DNA of 64,000 bases. It comes from Roseibium porphyridii (lineage in GTDB: Bacteria > Pseudomonadota > Alphaproteobacteria > Rhizobiales > Stappiaceae). The first letter of the stretch is position 1. Each line of letters begins with the position of its first letter. The notes under the pieces are model-generated. The model did not search any database. It was not told where the DNA came from and saw nothing but the letters and a program-made list of their open reading frames with translations. Of the stretch, positions 37,449-46,625 are shown piece by piece. The position numbers were made by a program, and so were the translations under genes. The DNA is taken from NCBI RefSeq assembly GCF_026191725.2, contig NZ_CP120863.1:4134001-4198000 (forward strand). Reading direction: 5' to 3'.

Positions 37449-38732
37449 CTACGGCTTTGCAAGAAGCTCCAAAAGCGAAAGGCCCATTACCTTTGCTGAA
37501 TCGAGCATATCTTCCACGCCTACATATTCGTCCGGCTTGTGCGCCAGATCCAGTATCCCCGGTCCGTAGGCAATGCAGTTTTTCAACTTGCCGATCCGGT
37601 CGATGTGTTTTTGATCGTAAGTTCCAGGACTTACGACATATTCCGCTTCCTTCCCCATCGTCTGCGCGATCGCCTTTGCGACCGTTTTGACCACAGGTGC
37701 GTCCTTGTCGGTCATGGTCGGCAGGACGCGATGCAATTCCTTCAGGTCATATCGAAAATTTTCTCTTTTCTTTTCAACGTCTTCAAGAATATCCTTAATC
37801 TCAGCCTGAACATCTTCAATCTTTTCTTCAAGTAAAAAACGACGATCTATCACCACACGGCAGCTGTCTGGCACACAAGGACTGGGAAGGCCTGTGAAAT
37901 CTTCGTCGCCCTCTGACTGACCGCCATGAATTGAGTTTATGTTGAGTGTCGATTGACGCGCTCCTTCGGGAACCACCGGCATATCGGTTCGTTTCTGCGC
38001 AAGAGCGGGAAAAAGATTCTCCTCCATCTCCTCCAAAACAGCTCCCATGTGCCGGACAGCGCAATCGCCCAGAAATGGCATCGATCCATGCGCAATCTCA
38101 CCGTGCGTTTCAATCTCCGCCCACCATACGCCTCGGTGTCCCAGGCAAATACGATCCTTGTTGAGCGGCTCTGGAATAATCACATGCTGGACGCGTTCCG
38201 GGCTGAAGTATCCCCTTTCCGCCAGATAGGCGACGCCTCCGTAGCCACCGGACTCCTCATCCGCAGTTCCGCTGATTTCGATTGAGCCGGAAAAGTCAGG
38301 GCAAACCGCCAGAAATGCTTCTGCCGCGACGATGCTTGCAGCCAGCCCTCCTTTCATGTCGCAGGCTCCACGGCCGTAGATTTTCCCATCGATTAGTTCG
38401 CCGCCAAACGGGTCCTTGGTCCAGCCGTGCCCGACATCCACGACATCGATATGGCTGTTGAAATGAACGCACTCGCCAGGACGATTTCCTTCACGCCGCG
38501 CAACGACGTTCCAGCGCGGATACTTCTCGCTATCGCCTGGTGTCCCATGTGCACGGATCAACTCGACCGTAAAACCGGCGTCACGCAACCGATTTGAGAT
38601 GTATTCGCATATCTCGAGATAGTTTTCGCCAGGGGGGTTCAGGGTTGGAATACGCAACAGATCCTGTGTCAACGCGATCAGGTCTTCCCGTCTGGCATCG
38701 ATTTCGGTGTTCAGTCGATCCGATAACGGCAT
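37449..38732 (-). CDS. M20 family metallo-amidohydrolase (ArgE/DapE type)
   Basis: 427-residue zinc hydrolase, relatives of acetylornithine deacetylase and succinyl-diaminopimelate desuccinylase. Metal-site motifs are HIDVVD, GRGACDMKGG and TADEESGG with the Glu-Glu pair, plus the dimerisation-domain His (HGEIAHGSM) and a final AHKPDEYV. First gene of the operon M20, family-5 receptor, DppBC, DppDF, ALDH, SDR. It is not in an arginine or lysine biosynthesis context, so a catabolic N-deacylase or dipeptidase role is inferred. Confidence 0.9.
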   Translation of the reverse strand: MPLSDRLNTEIDARREDLIALTQDLLRIPTLNPPGENYLEICEYISNRLRDAGFTVELIRAHGTPGDSEKYPRWNVVARREGNRPGECVHFNSHIDVVDVGHGWTKDPFGGELIDGKIYGRGACDMKGGLAASIVAAEAFLAVCPDFSGSIEISGTADEESGGYGGVAYLAERGYFSPERVQHVIIPEPLNKDRICLGHRGVWWAEIETHGEIAHGSMPFLGDCAVRHMGAVLEEMEENLFPALAQKRTDMPVVPEGARQSTLNINSIHGGQSEGDEDFTGLPSPCVPDSCRVVIDRRFLLEEKIEDVQAEIKDILEDVEKKRENFRYDLKELHRVLPTMTDKDAPVVKTVAKAIAQTMGKEAEYVVSPGTYDQKHIDRIGKLKNCIAYGPGILDLAHKPDEYVGVEDMLDSAKVMGLSLLELLAKP

Positions 38733-38781
38733 TCTACGCCTACCCTTTTGAACAGCAAAGAAATACTATGCTATCGTCCAA

Positions 38782-38812
38782 CTACGGTGCCAATACCGTA
38801 GGAACACGGTAG
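38782..38812. promoter_or_regulatory. Inverted repeat between M20 operon and PAS-LuxR gene
   Basis: CTACGGT (38782-38788), 6 bp, ACCGTAG (38795-38801), then a further half-site ACGGTAG at 38806-38812, just before the PAS-LuxR start. The 82-bp intergenic region serves both divergent promoters, so this is the probable binding site of the LuxR-type protein. Confidence 0.65.
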
Positions 38813-38814
38813 TC

Positions 38815-39375
38815 ATGACCCCACTGGATGAACTCGCCTTCGATTGTGCCCCGATGGGTCTTGCCCTCACGGAACACCGGATTATCCGCAGCTGCAACAA
38901 CACCTTTGCGCAGATGTTCGGCTATCAAAAGTCAGATCTGGTCGGACAAAGTTTCCGCGTGCTTTACGGAACCGATCAGGAGTTTCACCAGATCCGTGAC
39001 ATCGGGCTTGAACCCTTGCGCCAGTCCCAGCCCTATACAGATGAGCGCCTGATGCGTCGTGCAGATGGATCTGCCATATGGTGCCGGTTTCGTGCGCGCA
39101 CGCTGACCCCCGAGGTGCCGCTAGCCCGCATCGTCCTAAGCTTCGCGTTGATCGACAACACACCAAGCGGTCCACAACTGACGAAGCGAGAACGGGACGT
39201 TCTGCTGTTGTTGTCACAAGGTCAGACCAGCAAGGAAATGGCATTGGTTCTAGGCCTGTCGCCCAGAACCGTTGAAGACGTTCGGGCGCGCCTCTTGAAG
39301 AAGTATCAGGCCAAAAACGTTGCGGTTTTGCTTAGCCGGTTTTCCGGCAGGCAAAGTCAGAAACCCTCGCGCTAA
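38815..39375 (+). CDS. PAS domain-LuxR type HTH transcriptional regulator
   Basis: 186 residues: one PAS domain (about 5-110, NNTFAQMFGYQKSDLVGQSF) and a LuxR/NarL HTH (about 120-180, LTKRERDVLLLLSQGQTSKEMALVLGLSPRTVEDVRARL). It lacks a receiver domain, so it senses a ligand, redox or light cue through PAS directly. It is divergent from the M20-Dpp-ALDH-SDR operon and starts 2 bp after a repeated CTACGGT-type half-site, so control of that operon is likely. Confidence 0.88.
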   Translation: MTPLDELAFDCAPMGLALTEHRIIRSCNNTFAQMFGYQKSDLVGQSFRVLYGTDQEFHQIRDIGLEPLRQSQPYTDERLMRRADGSAIWCRFRARTLTPEVPLARIVLSFALIDNTPSGPQLTKRERDVLLLLSQGQTSKEMALVLGLSPRTVEDVRARLLKKYQAKNVAVLLSRFSGRQSQKPSR

Positions 39376-39442
39376 AGCTTCTGTCTCCTGCACGTTCGAG
39401 CTTCCACTTCTCTGGCCCGAACTCGAATATCTGACGGCGTGG

Positions 39443-40969
39443 CTACATCACCGCACCGATCTGCCAGGGAACGAATTCGACACCGCCAAAGCCAAGCTCT
39501 TCGCTCTTGGACTTCTCGCCGGAGGCAATTCTGATAATCGTTTCAAAGATCTCGTCCCCCTTGGCCTCCAGGCTGACATTTTCAGAAACGATGTCACCAC
39601 AATTGATGTCCATGTCTTCAGACATCCGCTGATACATCTCACTGTTAGTGGCCAGTTTGATGCAGGGCGTCGGCATATAGCCCGAAACAGAGCCCCGACC
39701 GGTCGTAAAGACGACAATGTTTGCACCTGATGCGATCTGACCCGTCACCGAGCAGGGGTCAAAACCGGGGCTATCCATGAAGACAAAGCCCTTCTTGTCG
39801 ATACTCTCGCCGAATTTGTAGACATCGACCAGAGGTGCCGCGCCCCCTTTTGCTGCAGCACCGAGCGACTTTTCCAGGATGGTCGTCAACCCGCCGCGTT
39901 TGTTGCCAGGTGACGGATTGTTGTCCATTTCACCACCGTTTCTGGCTGTATAGTCTTCCCACCAGCGCACGCGTTCAATCAGCTTTTCGCCGACATCGAC
40001 GGAGACGGCCCGGCGCGTCAACAGATGTTCCGCTCCGTAGATCTCTGAAGTTTCCGACAAGATCGTCGTCCCGCCATGGCGCACCAGCATGTCTGAGGCC
40101 AGACCGAGCGCGGGGTTGGCCGTTATACCGGAATAGCCATCGGACCCACCGCATTGCATACCAACGGTGATTTCGGAAATCGGAGCAGGCGAGCGTACAG
40201 CTTCATTGGCAAGTTCGGCGAGCGCCTTTAACTCGGCAAGCCCTGCATCGATCGTCTTTCGGGTTCCGCCGCTCTGTTGAATGGTCATATACCGCAGATC
40301 GCCGCCTGTCCGCATTTTCCGGTCACCAACAAGGTCCGCGATCTGCATCACTTCACAGCCAAGTCCGATCAGGAGAATGGCCGCAAAATTCGAATGTTGC
40401 GCATATCCTGAAAGGGTTCGGAACAAGGTGGCATAGCCTTCATCACTTGAAGACATGCCACAACCGGTACCGTGCACAATCGGCACAATGCCGTCGACAT
40501 TCGGGTAGTCATCGAGCAATCCGGACTTTTCAGCCGCCTCGGCTATGAACCTTGCGACCGAACCTGAACAGTTCACCGACGTCAGTATGCCGATATAGTT
40601 GCGCGTGCCGACCTTACCTGTTGAACGCCGGTATCCCATGAACGACCGCTCGCTGTTTGCAGCCGGGAGCGGCTGCGAAGCTTCTGCGTGCTGGTAGTCG
40701 CGATTGTGCTGACCCATTCCAAGATTGTGAGTGTGCACATGTTCACCGGCCCGGATATTCCGGGTTGCCTGCCCGATGATCTGGCCATAGCGGATGATAT
40801 GGTCACCCTTGTCTACATCCTTACAGGCAATCTTGTGCCCTTGTTGAATCTGCCCCGGCAGAGGCGTTTCGATGTGTGTTGCCACTTCCCCGGCTGCAAT
40901 GTCCTGCAAGGCAACGACAACAGTATCTTGAGCATTCAATAGGATCGTATTCGGCCGAGCTTGCGCCAC
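39443..40969 (-). CDS. UxaA family hydro-lyase (altronate/galactarate dehydratase type)
   Basis: 508-residue protein with an N-terminal SAF domain (~1-85) and a large C-terminal UxaA domain. GTGCGMS, IGLGCE, CGGSDGYSGITANP and NPSPGNKRGGLTT match E. coli UxaA (altronate dehydratase) better than GarD. The enzyme removes water from a sugar acid in an iron-dependent reaction. The start is a GTG with GGAG 6 nt upstream. No uronate isomerase or reductase lies next to it, so the sugar acid is undetermined. A GntR gene is divergent. Confidence 0.88.
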   Translation of the reverse strand: MAQARPNTILLNAQDTVVVALQDIAAGEVATHIETPLPGQIQQGHKIACKDVDKGDHIIRYGQIIGQATRNIRAGEHVHTHNLGMGQHNRDYQHAEASQPLPAANSERSFMGYRRSTGKVGTRNYIGILTSVNCSGSVARFIAEAAEKSGLLDDYPNVDGIVPIVHGTGCGMSSSDEGYATLFRTLSGYAQHSNFAAILLIGLGCEVMQIADLVGDRKMRTGGDLRYMTIQQSGGTRKTIDAGLAELKALAELANEAVRSPAPISEITVGMQCGGSDGYSGITANPALGLASDMLVRHGGTTILSETSEIYGAEHLLTRRAVSVDVGEKLIERVRWWEDYTARNGGEMDNNPSPGNKRGGLTTILEKSLGAAAKGGAAPLVDVYKFGESIDKKGFVFMDSPGFDPCSVTGQIASGANIVVFTTGRGSVSGYMPTPCIKLATNSEMYQRMSEDMDINCGDIVSENVSLEAKGDEIFETIIRIASGEKSKSEELGFGGVEFVPWQIGAVM

Positions 40970-41045
40970 ACTTGTCTCCCCAAAGTCTTTCCAGGCGCGA
41001 GCACCTTCGGCCCTGACGGTTATCTTGACAAGGCACTCACGTCAA

Positions 41046-41057
41046 CTAACATGTTAG
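41046..41057. promoter_or_regulatory. Palindromic operator between UxaA-type gene and GntR gene
   Basis: CTAACATGTTAG, a perfect 12-bp palindrome 20 bp before the gntR start and about 80 bp before the GTG of the divergent dehydratase. It is a good candidate for autoregulation and control of the dehydratase. Confidence 0.6.
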
Positions 41058-41077
41058 CATTCATATACGGAACTCTT

Positions 41078-41791
41078 ATGCCCCCAAACGCCGAACGCGA
41101 CCTATCGCCTTACGTCCTGCCAGATATCAGAAAGCTCAAGGGTTCATTGGCCCAGCGCGTCTATGAAACCTTGCGTGCCGCCATATTGGCCATGGAACTT
41201 CCTCCGGACACGCTTTTGAAAAAACAGGAAATCTGCGCGCAACTTGGCGTTTCCCGGTCACCTGTAACTGAAGCAATTACCAAGCTCGCCGGTGAAGGGC
41301 TGGTAGAGGTTGTTCCCCAATCCGGTTCGCGGGTCACCCGGTTTTCCATGCCTGAAATTCGTGAAGGTGCTTTCCTGCGCGAGGCGATTGAACTCGCCGC
41401 CGTTGCGCGTGTCGCCACCGGGCGCACAGATGAACAACTCTCGGAACTGAACCGAAATCTCCGCCTTCAGTCGCTATGTCTGGAAGACAGGGATGAAGCC
41501 GGATTTTATCGGGAAGATCAGCGTATGCATGACCTGATCTTTGAGTTTACCGGCTATCCGAAACTGACTGCTATTGCTGTTTCCGGCTGGGTTCAGGTCA
41601 ATCGTGCGCGCCGCTTGCTGCTTCCGATACCGGGTCGCTCGCACCAGGCATTCGAAGAACACTGCCAGATCATCGAAGCGATACAGCAACGAGACCCTGA
41701 AAAGGCCCGCAACGCGATGCTGAAACACCTGCGCGATCTTGTAGAGCGCCTCGAACCGCTCAGGCAGTCAAGACCCGATCTTTTTGACTAG
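41078..41791 (+). CDS. GntR family transcriptional regulator, FCD subgroup
   Basis: 237 residues; winged helix at about 20-85 (LAQRVYETLRAAILAMELPPDTLL...SRSPVTEAITKLAGEGLVEV) and FCD domain. ATG 41078 (GGAA upstream) is preferred over an ATG at 41051 that would lie inside the palindromic operator. Divergent from the UxaA-type gene, which it probably represses in the absence of a sugar acid. Confidence 0.9.
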   Translation: MPPNAERDLSPYVLPDIRKLKGSLAQRVYETLRAAILAMELPPDTLLKKQEICAQLGVSRSPVTEAITKLAGEGLVEVVPQSGSRVTRFSMPEIREGAFLREAIELAAVARVATGRTDEQLSELNRNLRLQSLCLEDRDEAGFYREDQRMHDLIFEFTGYPKLTAIAVSGWVQVNRARRLLLPIPGRSHQAFEEHCQIIEAIQQRDPEKARNAMLKHLRDLVERLEPLRQSRPDLFD

Positions 41792-41884
41792 ACTGTCGTA
41801 AGCCAGAAGGCCTGTTGAGCACCCGTCCCCTCTTCCGCTTGTTGCAAACGGCATTTCGGTCTTGAGGTTAGAGTTCGCGAGATG

Positions 41885-42892
41885 TCAGACCAGATCAGGC
41901 GCGACCCGGATCAAACACGCTTCGGAAGTTCCTTTGTCCAACTGACGAAAAGCTTCCTCCACCATAAGGTCTGCGCGCTGGCGGACCATGCGCAGCGGAA
42001 ACCGCGACAGCGTGGCGAAGGGGTCATGGTCAAAACAGCCGAACGTTGATCGTGAAATATCTCCCTCTGGCAGTCGCGAGAGAAAACGCAGAACCCCTTC
42101 AAAACAGCCGATTGAATTCACAAACAAACCCGCAGGCAACTGCCCAAGATTCGAATAAAGCTCGGCAAGTGCCTTTTCGGCCTTTTCGCTTTCATACCCG
42201 CAGGCCAATATCTGACCAGTATCAAACAGAACCTTGGCTGCTTCTGCCTGCTGGCGGAACCCCTGAATACGGTCTGCCGAAGCTGGCAGGCTCGATTCAC
42301 CACCGAGAAAATAGAGCCATGTGGTCGGATCGATTTCCGACGGCATATCCATCTCATCCAGAAGCGTCTTTGTCAGCATCGCGGCACCGCCTGTGTTGTC
42401 GGTGACGATGGACGGCGCCTCGCTGCAGGGATGATCGACAAAAACATGCCTTATGCGTGCCTTGCTGCAGGCACTGGCCAAACTTAGAGGTTCCGTTGCA
42501 CCGGCAATCATCAAAAGGTCAACGGAATAGGCAATCAGGCTTTCGACTGACGTGAGCTGAGCGTCCGCATCACGTCCCGCATGCACAATTGCCGGGCAAA
42601 GCCCGCGCGCATGTGCCTCCTTGGCGAATTGTTGGCTCAGCTCGGCAAAAAACCGGTTTTCATGGTCCGGCAAAACCATGCCGGCGAGCCCGGACTCCGC
42701 TTTCCGCAAACCCCGCGCCTGAAGGTTGGCCATATAGCCCTCTTCCTGCGCGATCCGCTGGATCCTGTCGACCGTTTCCTTCTTCAGTCGTCGCTGTTTC
42801 CATTTGCCGTTCAGAGCCGCAGACACCGCCGACGGAGAGGCGCCCGCCTTCTGTGCGATGTCGTAGATCGTGCTCTTCTGTCTGGATTTCAC
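41885..42892 (-). CDS. LacI family transcriptional regulator
   Basis: 335 residues from a GTG at 42892 (AAGGG 8 nt upstream). LacI HTH at the N-terminus (STIYDIAQKAGASPSAVSAALNG) and a periplasmic-binding-protein-like sugar domain. The longer frame up to 43051 would run over the operator and part of the divergent leader, so it is rejected. Divergent from the sugar ABC operon, with a near-perfect 20-bp palindrome between them. Confidence 0.9.
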   Translation of the reverse strand: MKSRQKSTIYDIAQKAGASPSAVSAALNGKWKQRRLKKETVDRIQRIAQEEGYMANLQARGLRKAESGLAGMVLPDHENRFFAELSQQFAKEAHARGLCPAIVHAGRDADAQLTSVESLIAYSVDLLMIAGATEPLSLASACSKARIRHVFVDHPCSEAPSIVTDNTGGAAMLTKTLLDEMDMPSEIDPTTWLYFLGGESSLPASADRIQGFRQQAEAAKVLFDTGQILACGYESEKAEKALAELYSNLGQLPAGLFVNSIGCFEGVLRFLSRLPEGDISRSTFGCFDHDPFATLSRFPLRMVRQRADLMVEEAFRQLDKGTSEACLIRVAPDLV

Positions 42893-42956
42893 GCGACAGT
42901 GCCCTTCAATTATTGCGTCACGAGCAGCTTGACTGAACTTTTCTTTCTGCCTAACA

Positions 42957-42976
42957 TTGCTACATCGATTGAGCAA
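42957..42976. promoter_or_regulatory. LacI-type operator
   Basis: TTGCTACATCGATTGAGCAA: 16 of 20 bases are symmetric around a central CG, the usual LacI-family form. It lies between the divergent lacI-type gene (65 bp away) and the sugar ABC operon (87 bp away). Confidence 0.7.
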
Positions 42977-43062
42977 CTTGTTTTTTGCCCAGTCGAGCTT
43001 CGGCCAACTGGATTGGACCGGATGACTATGCGGTACCCGCGTGCCGCGCATGGGAGGAAAAC

Positions 43063-44046
43063 ATGAACAAACTAAAGTACGTCACAGCAGCGATTGCCTT
43101 GGTGGCCTGCGCAAGCACTGCCAACGCAGAAACTTCGATGGGTATTGTCGTCAAGATCGGTGGCATCCCCTGGTTCAACGCAATGGAAGAAGGCATCAAG
43201 GAGCGCGCAGCAGAACTTGGTGTCAGTGCGGAAATGATCGGACCGACTTCGGCAGACCCTGCCCTGCAGGTCCGCGCGATTGAAGATCTGATCGCCAAGG
43301 GCGTCGATGTCATCGGCGTGGTGCCAAACGACGAAGCCGCACTTGAACCGGTTCTCAAAAAGGCGATGGATGCCGGCATCAAGGTTGTCGCGCATGAAGG
43401 CCCCGGCTTGAACAATGTCGACTGGAATTTCGAACTGGCATCAGCGGATGGTTTTGGTGAAGCCCACGCCAAACTGCTGTGCGAAAAAACAAGTGAGCCA
43501 GGCACATACGCAGTTTATGTGGGTTCCCTCACCGTGCCGCTTCACAACGCTTGGGCCGATGCAGGTATCAAGTGGATCGCCGAGAACTGCGCTGACAAGC
43601 TGCAGCCGGTCGGTGACCGCTATGGTGTGGCCGAAAGTGTGGATGACAGCCGTTCGACAGCACTTGACCTGATCGCGGCCAACCCGGATCTGCGCGGTTT
43701 CCTTGCCTTTGGCAGCCAGGGCCCCATTGGCGCAGGCCGAGCCATCGAGGAACGTCGACTGGGCGGCAAGGTCCACGTCATGGGACCGTTCTCGCCCGGC
43801 CAGGGCCAGAAACTCCTGAAGGACGACGTTATTTCCGGCGGTTTCATGTGGAATCCGGCTGAAGCCGGTCGGGTGTTTGTCACGATGGGCAACATGCTGG
43901 TCAACGGTGACGAAATCGCCAGCGGTACCGAAATCGAAGGGCTCGGCGTTGTTGAGCCTGACGCGGAAACCCGCAACATCATCACGGACAACCTGCTTGA
44001 GATCAACAAGAGCACCGTGGATGATCTGGCCGCCAAGGGTCTTTAA
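43063..44046 (+). CDS. Sugar ABC transporter substrate-binding protein (LsrB/RhaS-like)
   Basis: Periplasmic receptor of 327 residues; signal peptide ending ASTANA near residue 22, then the family-4/RbsB-like fold (GIVVKIGGIPWFNAMEEGIKERAAELG; DDSRSTALDLIAANPDLRGF). It resembles autoinducer-2/rhamnose-type receptors. ATG 43063 has GGGAGGA upstream. First gene of the LacI-controlled operon; a hairpin follows it. Confidence 0.92.
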   Translation: MNKLKYVTAAIALVACASTANAETSMGIVVKIGGIPWFNAMEEGIKERAAELGVSAEMIGPTSADPALQVRAIEDLIAKGVDVIGVVPNDEAALEPVLKKAMDAGIKVVAHEGPGLNNVDWNFELASADGFGEAHAKLLCEKTSEPGTYAVYVGSLTVPLHNAWADAGIKWIAENCADKLQPVGDRYGVAESVDDSRSTALDLIAANPDLRGFLAFGSQGPIGAGRAIEERRLGGKVHVMGPFSPGQGQKLLKDDVISGGFMWNPAEAGRVFVTMGNMLVNGDEIASGTEIEGLGVVEPDAETRNIITDNLLEINKSTVDDLAAKGL

Positions 44047-44066
44047 GACCTCTTGCCGCTGAACCT

Positions 44067-44093
44067 GGGGACCCCGCGCAAAGCGGGTTCCCC
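44067..44093 (+). terminator. Hairpin between sugar receptor and ATPase genes
   Basis: GGGGACCCCGC, loop GCAAA, GCGGGTTCCCC: ten of eleven pairs, 20 bp after the receptor stop, no U-tract. Probably an attenuator or mRNA stabiliser that raises receptor levels above the membrane subunits. Confidence 0.6.
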
Positions 44094-44113
44094 GTCAGGC
44101 GCTGAAAACAACC

Positions 44114-45619
44114 ATGACAACAGTTTCCGATACAGCCCACGCGCTGCGGCTTCGTTCCGTTTCGAAGACCTTCGGCGGCGTGAAAGCCCTGCAGTCTGTC
44201 GATTTCGAGGTGCGTGCGGGTGAGGTTCACTGCCTCGCCGGTGAAAACGGCTGCGGAAAGTCGACACTGATAAAGATCGTGACCGGTGTCTATTCCCCAG
44301 ACCCGGGCGGCGAAATCGAACTGTTTGGAGAACGGGTCGGCACGACCTCCCCGACCAAGGCCAGAGCCCTCGGGATCGCTGTAATCTGGCAGGATCTTGC
44401 CCTCTTTCCCCACATGACCGTTGCTGAGAACATCGCATTCGACGAGATGGTGGGTGTCGCTCCTCGTCTCGCCTTCAGCGGGCGTTACAAGGGCCGCGTC
44501 AGGAAGGTACTTGAACGGCTGAACGTGTCACTTGACCTGGACACTCGGCTTGGCGACCTGCCGATTGCGCAGCGGCAGATCGTTGCAATCGCCCGCGCGT
44601 TAATGGGTGAAGCCCGGCTTGTTTTTATGGACGAGCCAACCGCGTCCCTGACACAAAGCGAGACCGACGCGCTTTTGAAAGTTGTGCGAACGCTCTCCGC
44701 GCAGGGCGTTGCCGTGGTTTTTGTCAGTCACCGGCTGGCAGAGGTCATAGATATTTCTGAAAGAGTAACTGTCCTGCGCGACGGCAAGCTTGTGGGCGTC
44801 TATCCGACCGAAGGCATGACCCAGTTTCGACTTGGCGAACTGATGACCGGCGCGCAGCTCGAAAATGTCGTACGGGCAAAAGATCGGTCATCCGCTCTGC
44901 CCGTATTGGAAGTCAAAGCCCTTTCACGACGAGACGAGTTCAAGGATATAGATCTTACCATTCGCCAGGGAGAAGTGCTTGGCCTGACAGGACTGATCGG
45001 AGCGGGGCGAAGTGAACTTGCGCATGCCCTAATTGGCATGAATACACCCGACCAGGGCGAAATCCGTCTTGCAGGATCGCCGATCCGCCTCCAGTCGATC
45101 CGCGACGCAATCGCGCGCGGTGTGGCTTATGTGTCTGAAGATCGATTGTCACTGGGGCTAATCCAGCCGCAATCCATAGCCGACAACACCGTCATCTCGG
45201 TGCTCGACCGCATTCTCGGTGCATTTGGTCTGATCTCTCCAGCGCGCCAATCAAGGCTGGTGCGGCACTGGATCGACGAACTGGCTGTCAAGATCGGAAA
45301 ACCAGCTGATGCCGTCTCAACTCTATCCGGCGGCAACCAGCAGCGGGTCGTACTCGCCAAATGGCTGGCGACCGAACCGCGCCTCCTAATCCTCGACAGC
45401 CCGACTGTGGGTGTCGATGTGGGTGCACGGGCAGGAATTTTTCGCATCGTCCGAAAACTGGCGGATGAAGGCCTTGCGATACTATTGATCTCTGACGAAG
45501 TGAGCGAGGTCATGTTCAACGCAGACCGTGTTTTGCATATGGCTGACGGCAAGATCGTTGGGGAATACGATCCTCACGCCACCAGCGTGCAGGAATTGGA
45601 GGCGCTGATTTATGCGTGA
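44114..45619 (+). CDS. Sugar ABC transporter ATP-binding protein (RbsA type, two NBDs)
   Basis: 501 residues with two ATPase halves. The first has Walker A GENGCGKS near 44-51 and Walker B LVFMDEP. The second has the degenerate GLIGAGRSE loop usual in RbsA-type proteins and the signature LSGGNQQRV. It energises the CUT2 importer. The stop overlaps the next permease gene by 8 bp. Confidence 0.94.
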   Translation: MTTVSDTAHALRLRSVSKTFGGVKALQSVDFEVRAGEVHCLAGENGCGKSTLIKIVTGVYSPDPGGEIELFGERVGTTSPTKARALGIAVIWQDLALFPHMTVAENIAFDEMVGVAPRLAFSGRYKGRVRKVLERLNVSLDLDTRLGDLPIAQRQIVAIARALMGEARLVFMDEPTASLTQSETDALLKVVRTLSAQGVAVVFVSHRLAEVIDISERVTVLRDGKLVGVYPTEGMTQFRLGELMTGAQLENVVRAKDRSSALPVLEVKALSRRDEFKDIDLTIRQGEVLGLTGLIGAGRSELAHALIGMNTPDQGEIRLAGSPIRLQSIRDAIARGVAYVSEDRLSLGLIQPQSIADNTVISVLDRILGAFGLISPARQSRLVRHWIDELAVKIGKPADAVSTLSGGNQQRVVLAKWLATEPRLLILDSPTVGVDVGARAGIFRIVRKLADEGLAILLISDEVSEVMFNADRVLHMADGKIVGEYDPHATSVQELEALIYA

Positions 45620-46625
45620 CCTCTTCCGCACCTACCCTGTTGAGGCGCGTCTTTCCGTCGTGCTTTTTCTGATGATCCTCGGCCTCTCGCTGGCAACAGA
45701 CACTTTCCTCACACTCGGCAATATCACGTCGCTGCTCAACAACAACGCTGTCAATCTGATCTGGGCCGTCGGCCTTCTTGTGGTTCTGATTGCCGGGGGC
45801 ATCGATATCTCGTTCGCGGTTGCTGCCTCGGTCGTACAATACGTCGCAGCACAGATTTTCATGGGGATCGGCGGTGGCAGCTGGGCTATCGGCTTTTTGG
45901 TCGCTGCGGCACTGGGAATTGGTCTGGGGCTGGTCAACGCGCTTCTGATCCATGGTTTCCGGGTGATATCCATCGTCATCACCATCGCGACGTTCAACGC
46001 GTTTTTCGGCCTCTTGATGTTCTTCACCAAGGGGCGAAACATTTACAATCTTCCTGACTGGTGGACTGACCGGATCTTCATTTTTGAACGCCAGGCACCG
46101 GACGGAAGCTGGTCGGAGCTGAACCTTTCTGTTGCAGTCATGCTCGCCTGCGTTCTGGCAACATGGGCTTTGATCCGGCTCACAACGCTCGGTCGCCAAC
46201 TCTACGCCTTTGGCGACAATCCGGAAGGCGCGCGCCGCTCCGGCGTCAATATCTGGCAAATGCAGATCGTTGCATTCGGCTGGTGCGGGATGATGGCGGG
46301 TATTGGCGGCTTAATGCAGGTCAATATTGCCCAGGAGGTCGTGCCCAACGCGCTTTATGGCCGAGAACTGGACGTACTGGCAGCGGTCGTACTGGGCGGC
46401 GCGCGCCTTGGCGGTGGCCGTGGAACGGTTGTCGGTTGCATTTTGGGTGTGATGTTCGTTGCAATCACGCAAAACGGTTTGAACCTTCTCGGCATTTCTC
46501 CCTTCGCGTTCCAGATGATCATTGGTGCGGCAATCCTTGTTGCGATTTCCTCTTCAAACTTGTCCTTCCAACTCTGGAACAGGTCGCGAGACACCGAGGC
46601 GCGCTTGAAGGAAAACGCCACATGA
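45612..46625 (+). CDS. Sugar ABC transporter permease (RbsC type)
   Basis: 337 residues, about eight to ten membrane helices, with GLLVVLIAGGIDISFAV, the CUT2-family signature, and the conserved RQLYAFGDNPEGARRSGVN loop. First of two different permeases, so the channel is a heterodimer. Confidence 0.93.
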   Translation: MRDLFRTYPVEARLSVVLFLMILGLSLATDTFLTLGNITSLLNNNAVNLIWAVGLLVVLIAGGIDISFAVAASVVQYVAAQIFMGIGGGSWAIGFLVAAALGIGLGLVNALLIHGFRVISIVITIATFNAFFGLLMFFTKGRNIYNLPDWWTDRIFIFERQAPDGSWSELNLSVAVMLACVLATWALIRLTTLGRQLYAFGDNPEGARRSGVNIWQMQIVAFGWCGMMAGIGGLMQVNIAQEVVPNALYGRELDVLAAVVLGGARLGGGRGTVVGCILGVMFVAITQNGLNLLGISPFAFQMIIGAAILVAISSSNLSFQLWNRSRDTEARLKENAT

